From NCBI RefSeq assembly GCF_913776855.1, contig NZ_CAJYQD010000006.1:45758-109757 (forward strand): 64,000 bases of DNA, given 5' to 3'. The first letter of the stretch is position 1, and each line of letters opens with the position of its first letter. A program made the position numbers and the translations under genes. The stretch is from an uncultured Sphingomonas sp. (GTDB taxonomy: Bacteria > Pseudomonadota > Alphaproteobacteria > Sphingomonadales > Sphingomonadaceae). This document shows, piece by piece, positions 53,124 to 60,390 of the stretch. The notes beneath the pieces were generated by a model. The model was not told where the DNA came from and did not search any database. It worked only from the letters and a program-made list of their open reading frames with translations.

Positions 53124-53981
53124 TCAGAAAGCTGCGGTCAGCGCGACGACGACCGTCCCGCCGGCGATGTTGCCGGTCCCGTCCTGCCCCCGGCTGAAGC
53201 TGGGGCGCAGATACGCGGCGTCGCGGTTGGAAATGTCGGTGTCGACATAGCTGACGTTCAGGGTCAGGTTGCGATACGTCGCATCCGCCCCGACCGACCA
53301 GTCCCAATAGCTGCCGGTCGGCGACACGGCGGTGGCGTTCGGGCCCAGGCCATCCTGCCCCCAGCTATGGCCGATATGCGCCTTGGCGGTGATCGGGCTG
53401 CCGGTGACGGGCAGGGCGGCATCGCCCCACAGGTACAGATTATCGTCCTTCGCGCCCGGTCGGGTATAGACGCCGCTGGCCGCATCGGCACCGGTCGCAT
53501 ACCATTTGCCGATCGCCTGCTGCTTGGGTGCATAGGCGACTCCGGCGGTCAGGGACGCCGGGCCGGCGGTGCCGGTCAGCTTGGCATAGGGTTCGGCAAA
53601 GTCGGTCTTGTCCGCGCCACCGGGATAGACATACCAGGTCAGCCCCAGGTCGAGCGTCGCGCCATCGGCGATCGCGGTCTTGAAGCCGGCGATCAGGTCC
53701 AGTTCCATGTTCGCGCCGCCGAACGTGCCCCAACCGGCCAGGTTCGACGCCCAGGTGCCGATATAGGCGCCGCTGTCATGCGCGATGGTGATGCCGCCCT
53801 GCACCGCCATTTCCTGATCCGACTGCGACACGCCACGGAAGCGATAGTCGGAGGCGATCGCGGCCGATCCGCTGACGGTAACGGCGGCTGGCGGTTCGGT
53901 AGGCTCGGGTGCGGCCTGTGCGTGCGCGGTGGCCGGGAATGCTGCCAGCGCGACGGCGATGGCGGCAGGACGGAAGTTCAT
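53124..53981 (-). CDS. TorF family putative porin
   Basis: Signal peptide ...TAHAQ; GSAAIASDYRFRGVSQSDQEMAVQGGITIAHDSGAYIGTWASNL. Confidence 0.92.
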   Translation of the reverse strand: MNFRPAAIAVALAAFPATAHAQAAPEPTEPPAAVTVSGSAAIASDYRFRGVSQSDQEMAVQGGITIAHDSGAYIGTWASNLAGWGTFGGANMELDLIAGFKTAIADGATLDLGLTWYVYPGGADKTDFAEPYAKLTGTAGPASLTAGVAYAPKQQAIGKWYATGADAASGVYTRPGAKDDNLYLWGDAALPVTGSPITAKAHIGHSWGQDGLGPNATAVSPTGSYWDWSVGADATYRNLTLNVSYVDTDISNRDAAYLRPSFSRGQDGTGNIAGGTVVVALTAAF

Positions 53982-54067
53982 GGTTGCTACCCCTATGGCG
54001 CGGCACGTCCATGCGACGGTGCCTTACGGGGTGGGCGATTAGGCCCATGGAACATAGCAATTCGAGA

Positions 54068-54085
54068 GCGATTCCGGCCAATCGC
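54068..54085. promoter_or_regulatory. 18-bp inverted repeat in divergent torF-kdp / nasT intergenic region
   Basis: GCGATT-CCGGCC-AATCGC. Confidence 0.4.
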
Positions 54086-54156
54086 ATAGTGCCGGCGTAT
54101 AGTGGCGGCGTGTCGGGACTGGATGCCGTGCGGCTTTCGGGTTAGTCGATCCGCCC

Positions 54157-54738
54157 GTGAGGATCGCGATCATCGACACCAGCACGACCCGCGCGGCGAT
54201 CATCGCCGAAGGTCTGCGTGAAGCGGGGCTGGACGATCAGGTCGTGATCGATCCCGCCGGGCCGATCGTCCGCCAGATCGAGGCGTGTGCGCCCGAGGTC
54301 GTCCTCATCAATCTCGAAAATCCCGGTCGCGACCTGCTGGAGGATTTCTTTGCGATGTCGCGCGCGCTTGACCGGCCGATCGCGATGTTCGTTGACCAGT
54401 CGGACGGTGACAGCGCGCTGGCGGCGGTTGATGCCGGGGTATCGGCCTATGTCGTCGATGGCCTTGCCAAGCAGCGGATCAAGCCGGTGCTGGATGTCGC
54501 GATCCGCCGGTTCCAGGCGTTTTCGCGGCTGCAGGCGGAATTGGCCGAAGCGAAGACCGCGCTGGCCGATCGCCAGACGATCGACCGGGCGAAGGAGATC
54601 CTGATGCGGCGGCGCGGGATTGACGAACCGGCCGCCTACGCGCTGCTGCGCGGGCACGCGATGCAGTCCAACCGCCGCATCGCCGAAGTGGCGGAGGCGA
54701 TCGTTACCAGCGACGCGCTGATGGGAGACCTGCCGTGA
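54157..54738 (+). CDS. nasT: ANTAR-domain response regulator NasT
   Basis: GTG start; receiver-like N-term; C-terminal ALADRQTIDRAKEILMRRRGIDEPAAYALLRGHAMQSNRRIAEVAEAIV ANTAR motif. Confidence 0.93.
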   Translation: MRIAIIDTSTTRAAIIAEGLREAGLDDQVVIDPAGPIVRQIEACAPEVVLINLENPGRDLLEDFFAMSRALDRPIAMFVDQSDGDSALAAVDAGVSAYVVDGLAKQRIKPVLDVAIRRFQAFSRLQAELAEAKTALADRQTIDRAKEILMRRRGIDEPAAYALLRGHAMQSNRRIAEVAEAIVTSDALMGDLP

Positions 54739-55946
54739 GCCTCGAGCGTTTCCGCATCGGTTTCCTGCCGCTGGTCGATGCCGCGCTGCCGATCCTGGCG
54801 CACGAACTGGGCTTTGCCGAGGAACAGGGCGTCGGCATCGATCTGGTCCGCGACGTGACCTGGGCTGCGGTGCGCGACCGGCTGCTCTATGGCCATACTG
54901 ACGCCGCGCACATGGTCGCCCCGCTCGCCATCGCGGCAAGCCTGGGCCGCGACCGGCCGGCGGTGCCGATGGCGGTGCCGTTCGTGCTGGGATTGAACGG
55001 CAACGCCATCACGTTTTCGATGGCGCTTGGTGCGGCGTGCGGGCTGGGCGGCGAGCTGGGCGATCCGGTGACGGTCGGTGCGGCGCTGAAGGCGGTGGCC
55101 GATGCCCGTGTGGCGGCGGGTCGACGGCTGCGCTTCGGCGTGGTGCATCGCTATTCCAGCCACAATTACATGCTGCGTGACTGGCTGGCGGGGATCGGTA
55201 TCCGCCCGGACATCGACGTGGAGATCGTCGTGACCAGCCCGCCCTTTGCGGCTGACGCCCTGGCGGCGGGCGAGGTGGACGGCATCTGCGTGGGGGAGCC
55301 GTGGAACTCGATCGCGGTGGATCGCGGGGTCGGCCGGATCGCGCTGGCGACCGCGCAAATCTGGCGGCGCGGCGTCGAAAAGGTGCTGGCGATGCGCGCC
55401 GACACCGCCGCCGAACGCAGCGATGCGACGCTGCGGCTGATCCGCGCACTGCACGCCGCCGCGGCCTATTTCGTCGATCCCGACACGGTCGGACAAAGTG
55501 CCGCGATCCTCGCCCGGCCCGCGTATCTCGACGCGCCGGTCGATGCGATCCTGCGCGCGATCACCGATCATATCCGCGTGGTGCCGGGCGGGGTGCCGGT
55601 CCATTATCCCGACTTCATGTTCCAATATCGCGAGGCGGCGAACTTCCCGTGGCGCAGCCAGGCGGCGTGGCTGTATGCCCAGATGACGCGCTGGGGCGAA
55701 CGACCGTTCGATGCGGGAGAGGCAGCGATCGCAGCCGGGACGTTCCGCCCCGACCTGTACCGCGCCGCGCTGGCTGGATCGGATGCGCCGCTGCCCGGAG
55801 CGAGTTCCAAGCTGGAGGGGGCGTTGGGCGGGCCGATCGGCGTAGGATCGACGCAAGGACGGTTGATGCTGGGCAGCGACCGGTTCTTCGACGGGCGGTC
55901 GTTCGATCCCGACGACATTCCGGCGTATCTGTCCGGCCTGCCCTGA
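54735..55946 (+). CDS. nasS: NasS-type nitrate sensor / CmpA-NrtA-like periplasmic-binding-fold protein without signal peptide
   Basis: SLERFRIGFLPLVDAALPILAHELGFAEEQGVGIDLVRDVTWAAVRDRLLYGHTDAAHMVAPLAIA; 4-nt overlap with nasT. Confidence 0.92.
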   Translation: MSLERFRIGFLPLVDAALPILAHELGFAEEQGVGIDLVRDVTWAAVRDRLLYGHTDAAHMVAPLAIAASLGRDRPAVPMAVPFVLGLNGNAITFSMALGAACGLGGELGDPVTVGAALKAVADARVAAGRRLRFGVVHRYSSHNYMLRDWLAGIGIRPDIDVEIVVTSPPFAADALAAGEVDGICVGEPWNSIAVDRGVGRIALATAQIWRRGVEKVLAMRADTAAERSDATLRLIRALHAAAAYFVDPDTVGQSAAILARPAYLDAPVDAILRAITDHIRVVPGGVPVHYPDFMFQYREAANFPWRSQAAWLYAQMTRWGERPFDAGEAAIAAGTFRPDLYRAALAGSDAPLPGASSKLEGALGGPIGVGSTQGRLMLGSDRFFDGRSFDPDDIPAYLSGLP

Positions 55947-56012
55947 ACACTATTTTGCTGCGCTTGCGAAAGGGGCTTGTGTCCGACCGGCGAATCAGGC
56001 AGCTTGATCGCA

Positions 56013-56071
56013 GCCCGGCAATGGCGTCGGGCACGACATAGCAGCGACATGCCTCTCCAGCGTCGGGGAGG
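56013..56071 (+). ncRNA. ANTAR-target antiterminator leader (two hexaloop hairpins P1 and P2)
   Basis: P1 GCCCGGC-AATGGC-GTCGGGC (56013-56032); P2 CCTCTCC-AGCGTC-GGGGAGG (56052-56071); both loops have A at position 1 and G at position 4. Confidence 0.8.
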
Positions 56072-56121
56072 TTCCCGCTGAGCGATAACGGGCACCGGCC
56101 CGTCGTCCGACACAGGCAACG

Positions 56122-56170
56122 AAGCCGCCAGAACGCGCCCGCAATGGGCCGCCGTTCTGGCGGCTTTTTT
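56122..56170 (+). terminator. Leader terminator before nitrate transporter
   Basis: AAGCCGCCAGAAC/GTTCTGGCGGCTT perfect 13-bp stem then TTTT, 25 nt before ATG. Confidence 0.93.
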
Positions 56171-56194
56171 CGTTTCCGGCTCTGGGAGGCAGGA

Positions 56195-57439
56195 ATGGCA
56201 ACGGCATACTGGCAAGACGCGCAGGAACGACCTGAGACGACCGACAGCTTCTGGAACAGCGGGCACCGGCCGACGCTGATCGCAGCGTTCCTGTATTTCG
56301 ACCTGGCGTTCATGGTGTGGGTGCTGCTGGGGCCGCTCGCCCCGGACATCGCGCTGACGCTGGGGCTGTCGCCTGCGCAAAAGGGGCTGATGGTCGCGGT
56401 GCCGACGCTGGCCGGGGCGGTGTTGCGCGTCGTCAACGGGCTGGCGGTCGACCGGATCGGGCCGAAGCGGGCGGGCGCGATCAGCCAGATCATCGTGATC
56501 GCTGGCTTGTTAGCGGCATGGCTGCTGGCGGTCGACAGCTTTGGCGGCACCTTGGCGCTGGGCGTGATCCTGGGCTTTGCCGGGGCGTCGTTCGCCATCG
56601 CGCTGCCGCTTGCCAGCCGCTGGTATCCGCCGGAGCATCAGGGCAAGGCGATGGGCCTTGCCGGCATGGGCAATTCGGGTACGGTGCTGGCCGCGCTGTT
56701 CGCGCCGGCGCTGGCCAGAGTGTTCGGCTGGAACACGGTGCTGGGGCTGGCGTGCCTTCCGCTGACCCTCGTCTTCTTCGCCTATATGGCGATGGCGAAG
56801 GACGCGCCGAACGCGCCCGCGCCGCGCTCGCTGACCGCGTATCTCAGCCCGCTGCGTCAGGGCGATGCGTGGTGGCTGATGGCATTCTATGCTGTCACTT
56901 TCGGCGGTTTCGTCGGGCTGGCGGCCAGCCTGCCGGTCTATTTCACCGATCAGTTCGGGCTGTCGACCATCACGGCGGGCTATTGCACAGCCGCCTGCGT
57001 CTTTGCCGGGTCGCTGGTGCGGCCGATGGGCGGGGCGCTCGCCGACAGGATCGGCGGGGTGAAGGCGCTGACCGTCGTGTTCGTCGTCGCCGCGCTGGCG
57101 CTGGTCGGGGTGAGTGCGGCGGGCAGCGTCGAGGTGGCGCTGGCGCTGTTCGTCCTGGCGATGCTGGCGCTGGGCGTCGGTAACGGATCGGTGTTCCAGC
57201 TGGTCCCGCAGCGCTTCGCCGCCGAGATCGGCGTGATGACCGGGCTGGTCGGCATGGCCGGCGGGGTCGGGGGCTTCTACCTCGCCTCCTCGCTCGGCCT
57301 CGCCAGGCAATGGACCGGCAGCTTCGCGCCCGGCTTCCTGATCTTCGCTGCGCTGTCGCTGCTCGCGCTAGCCGGGCTGACGCTGGTGAAGGCCCGCTGG
57401 CGTCGCCGCTGGGCGACTGCCGATGGCGTGCGGATCTGA
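56195..57439 (+). CDS. narK: MFS nitrate/nitrite transporter (NarK/NasA type)
   Basis: FYFDLAFMVWVLLGPLAPDIALTLGLSPAQKGLMVAVPTLAGAVLRVVNGLAVDRIGPK; GASFAIALPLASRWYPPEHQGKAMGLAGMGNSG. Confidence 0.93.
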   Translation: MATAYWQDAQERPETTDSFWNSGHRPTLIAAFLYFDLAFMVWVLLGPLAPDIALTLGLSPAQKGLMVAVPTLAGAVLRVVNGLAVDRIGPKRAGAISQIIVIAGLLAAWLLAVDSFGGTLALGVILGFAGASFAIALPLASRWYPPEHQGKAMGLAGMGNSGTVLAALFAPALARVFGWNTVLGLACLPLTLVFFAYMAMAKDAPNAPAPRSLTAYLSPLRQGDAWWLMAFYAVTFGGFVGLAASLPVYFTDQFGLSTITAGYCTAACVFAGSLVRPMGGALADRIGGVKALTVVFVVAALALVGVSAAGSVEVALALFVLAMLALGVGNGSVFQLVPQRFAAEIGVMTGLVGMAGGVGGFYLASSLGLARQWTGSFAPGFLIFAALSLLALAGLTLVKARWRRRWATADGVRI

Positions 57440-57452
57440 CCCTCTTCCACGG

Positions 57453-59942
57453 ATGACCTCCATGCAATATGAACCCATCTCCGCGGCCCAAGGCGATACC
57501 CGCGAACATCTGATCGTCATCGGCAACGGCATGGCCGGGTGCCGCGCGGTCGAGGAACTGCTGGCGCGCAACGCGGACCGTTACCGGGTCACGATCTTCG
57601 GCGCCGAACCGCTGGTGAACTATAACCGGATCATGCTGTCGCCGGTCCTGGCGGGCGAGAAGACGTTCGACGAGATCGTCATCAACGGCCTCGACTGGTA
57701 TGCCGATAACGGCATCACGTTGTTGAGCGGCGATCCGGTGGTCGCGATTGACCGGGCCGCGCGGACGGTGACTAGCCGCAGCGGGCTGACGCTCAACTAT
57801 GACCGGCTGCTGATCGCGACCGGTTCCGATCCGTTCGTCATCCCGGTGCCGGGCAGTGACCTGCCCGGCGTCATCAGCTTCCGCGACATGCAGGATGTCG
57901 AGCATATGCTGGCGGCCGCCGATCGCGGCGGTAGCGCGGTGGTGATCGGCGGCGGGTTGCTGGGACTGGAGGCGGCGCATGGCCTGTCGCTGCGCGGCAT
58001 GACGGTGACCGTGCTGCACATCATGCCGACACTGATGGAGCGGCAGCTGGACGAGGCGGCCGGCTGGTTGCTGAAAACCGCACTGGAGGCGCGCGGACAG
58101 GCGATCCTGACCGGGGCCGACACGGCGGCAATCGTCGGCGATGGCCGGGTAGAGGCACTGCATTTGAAGGACGGGACCGTCATTCCCGCCGATCTGGTGG
58201 TGATGGCGGTCGGCATCCGCCCCTCGGTCGCGTTGGCGCGTGCGGCGGGGCTGGACGTCGGACGCGGGATCAAGGTCGACGACCACATGGTCACCTCCGA
58301 CCCCGCGATCCTCGCGGTCGGCGAATGCGTCGAGCATGACGGGCAGGTCTATGGTCTGGTTGCGCCGCTGTGGGACATGTGCCGGGCATTGGCCAATGGC
58401 CTGGTCGAGACGCCGAGCGGCTACAAGCCCGCCCCGACCGCGACCAAGCTGAAGGTCGCCGGCCTCGACGTATTTTCGGCCGGCGACTTCAGCGGTGGCG
58501 ATGGCGCGGAGGACATCGTGCTGCGCGATGCGTCGCGCGGCATCTACAAGCGGGTCGTGATCAGGGACGACCGTATCGTCGGCGCGGTGCTGTACGGCGA
58601 TACTGCCGATGGCAACTGGTATTTCGACCTGTTGAAGAAGGGCGAGAGCGTCGCCGACATTCGCGACGCCCTGATCTTCGGCCAGTCCTTCGCCTCGGGA
58701 GGGGGGCAGGCGGACCCTAACGCGGCCGTTGCGGCGCTTTCCGACGATGCGGAAATCTGCGGCTGCAACGGCGTGTCCAAGGGCAAGGTGCTGGCGTGCA
58801 TCGACGGTGGTGCGCACAGCCTCGACGCGGTGCGATCGGGGTGCAAGGCTTCGGCAAGCTGCGGCTCCTGCACTGGCATCGTCGAAAGCCTGCTGGCGCT
58901 GCGGCTGGGCGGTGAGGTCGATGCGGGGCCGAGGACGATGTGCAGATGCACCTGCTTCGGCCATGACGATGTCCGCCGGGAAATCGTTGCGCAGGACATG
59001 CGCTCGATCCCCGAAGTGATGCAGAAGCTGCACTGGTCGACGCCCGATGGCTGTTCGTCCTGCCGCCCGGCGCTCAACTATTATCTCCTTTGCGCACTGC
59101 CCGGCGATTATAAGGACGACCAGCAGAGCCGCTTCGTGAACGAGCGGATGCACGCCAACATCCAGAAGGACGGCACCTATTCGGTCGTGCCGCGCATGTG
59201 GGGCGGCCTGACCAACCCAAGGGAACTCCGCGCGATCGCCGATGTCGTGGAGAAGTTCAATGCGCCGATGGTGAAGGTCACCGGCGGCCAGCGGCTCGAC
59301 ATCTTCGGGATCAAGAAGGAGGACCTGCCCGCCGTCTGGGCCGATCTGAACGCGGCAGGGATGGTGTCGGGCCACGCCTATGGCAAGTCGCTGCGCACGG
59401 TGAAGACCTGTGTCGGCAGTGAATGGTGTCGCTTCGGCACGCAGGATTCGACTGGCCTCGGCGTGAAGATCGAGCGCGCTACCTGGGGCAGCTGGATGCC
59501 GCACAAGTTCAAGATCGCCGTATCGGGCTGTCCCCGCAATTGCGCCGAGGCGACGATCAAGGATTTCGGCATCGTCTGCGTCGACAGCGGCTACGAACTG
59601 CATGTCGGCGGCAATGGCGGGATCAAGGTCCGCGCCACCGACCTGCTGTGCAAGGTCGCGACCGAGGCGGAGGCGATGGAGATGTGCGCCGCCTTCATCC
59701 AACTGTACCGCGAAGAGGCCCGCTATCTGGAGCGGACCGCGCCGTGGATCGAGCGGGTCGGCCTTGGCTATGTCCAGTCGCGGCTGCTGTCTGACGCGGA
59801 GCAGCGTGCGGCATTGGCGGGCCGCTTCTGGTTCTCGCAGCAATTCTGCCAGGACGACCCCTGGGCGGCGCGGGTCGCCGGGGCCGAACGCGAAATCCAT
59901 GCGCCGATGGCGCGCTTTCAGCCCGTGGAGGAACTAGCATGA
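57453..59942 (+). CDS. nirB: Nitrite reductase (NAD(P)H) large subunit
   Basis: EHLIVIGNGMAGCRAVEEL...; BFD CGCNGVSKGKVLACI...CGSCTGIV; siroheme/4Fe4S VGSEWCRFGTQDS...VSGCPRNCAEATIKDFGIV. Confidence 0.96.
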   Translation: MTSMQYEPISAAQGDTREHLIVIGNGMAGCRAVEELLARNADRYRVTIFGAEPLVNYNRIMLSPVLAGEKTFDEIVINGLDWYADNGITLLSGDPVVAIDRAARTVTSRSGLTLNYDRLLIATGSDPFVIPVPGSDLPGVISFRDMQDVEHMLAAADRGGSAVVIGGGLLGLEAAHGLSLRGMTVTVLHIMPTLMERQLDEAAGWLLKTALEARGQAILTGADTAAIVGDGRVEALHLKDGTVIPADLVVMAVGIRPSVALARAAGLDVGRGIKVDDHMVTSDPAILAVGECVEHDGQVYGLVAPLWDMCRALANGLVETPSGYKPAPTATKLKVAGLDVFSAGDFSGGDGAEDIVLRDASRGIYKRVVIRDDRIVGAVLYGDTADGNWYFDLLKKGESVADIRDALIFGQSFASGGGQADPNAAVAALSDDAEICGCNGVSKGKVLACIDGGAHSLDAVRSGCKASASCGSCTGIVESLLALRLGGEVDAGPRTMCRCTCFGHDDVRREIVAQDMRSIPEVMQKLHWSTPDGCSSCRPALNYYLLCALPGDYKDDQQSRFVNERMHANIQKDGTYSVVPRMWGGLTNPRELRAIADVVEKFNAPMVKVTGGQRLDIFGIKKEDLPAVWADLNAAGMVSGHAYGKSLRTVKTCVGSEWCRFGTQDSTGLGVKIERATWGSWMPHKFKIAVSGCPRNCAEATIKDFGIVCVDSGYELHVGGNGGIKVRATDLLCKVATEAEAMEMCAAFIQLYREEARYLERTAPWIERVGLGYVQSRLLSDAEQRAALAGRFWFSQQFCQDDPWAARVAGAEREIHAPMARFQPVEELA

Positions 59943-60277
59943 TCGGCGAATGGCTCGACATCGGCTGGGTCGATGAAATTCCCCTGCGTGGCAGCCGCAC
60001 GGTGCAGGTCGATGGCGGCGACGACATCGCGGTGTTCCGGACTGGCGAGGGCAAGGTCTTCGCGCTGCGCGACCGCTGTCCGCACAAGCATGGCAAGCTG
60101 TCGCAAGGGATCGTTCATGGTGGCGCGGTGGCCTGCCCGCTGCACAATTGGCGAATTTCGCTGACGACCGGTGAGGCGCTGGGCGAGGATCGCGGTTGCA
60201 CGCCGACCGTGCCGGTAAAGGTAAACGGGGGGCGGGTGCTGATCTGTCGAGCCTCAATGCTGAAGGCGGCGGCGTGA
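59939..60277 (+). CDS. nirD: Nitrite reductase (NAD(P)H) small subunit
   Basis: MIGEWLDIGWVDEIPLRGSRTVQV...DRCPHKHGKLSQGIVHGGAVACPLHNWRI Rieske motif. Confidence 0.94.
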   Translation: MIGEWLDIGWVDEIPLRGSRTVQVDGGDDIAVFRTGEGKVFALRDRCPHKHGKLSQGIVHGGAVACPLHNWRISLTTGEALGEDRGCTPTVPVKVNGGRVLICRASMLKAAA

Positions 60278-60305
60278 CGGGCGTTGTGAAAGCCTTCGCC
60301 CCAAG

Positions 60306-60386
60306 TGGGAGGGGGGCAGGTGTCTCACCGAGCCTTGCGCTCGCGGAGACGCCCCTCTCCCAACCCTCTCGCCTTTTGGGAGAGGG
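60306..60386 (+). promoter_or_regulatory. Competing hairpins in nirD-nasA spacer; second sequesters nasA SD
   Basis: A: TGGGAGGGGGGC..GGTGTCTC with GAGACGCC..CCTCTCCCA (60306-60362); B: CCCTCTCCCAA(60353-60363)/TTGGGAGAGGG(60376-60386), 4 nt before nasA ATG. Confidence 0.5.
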
Positions 60387-60390
60387 CTAG

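Noticed and set aside
56970-59900. 976-aa minus-strand ORF
   Set aside because: Antisense to the transporter end and nirB.
60196-60390. Small ORF between nirD and nasA
   Set aside because: Overlaps nirD in another frame and the repeat-like spacer; encodes low-complexity sequence.
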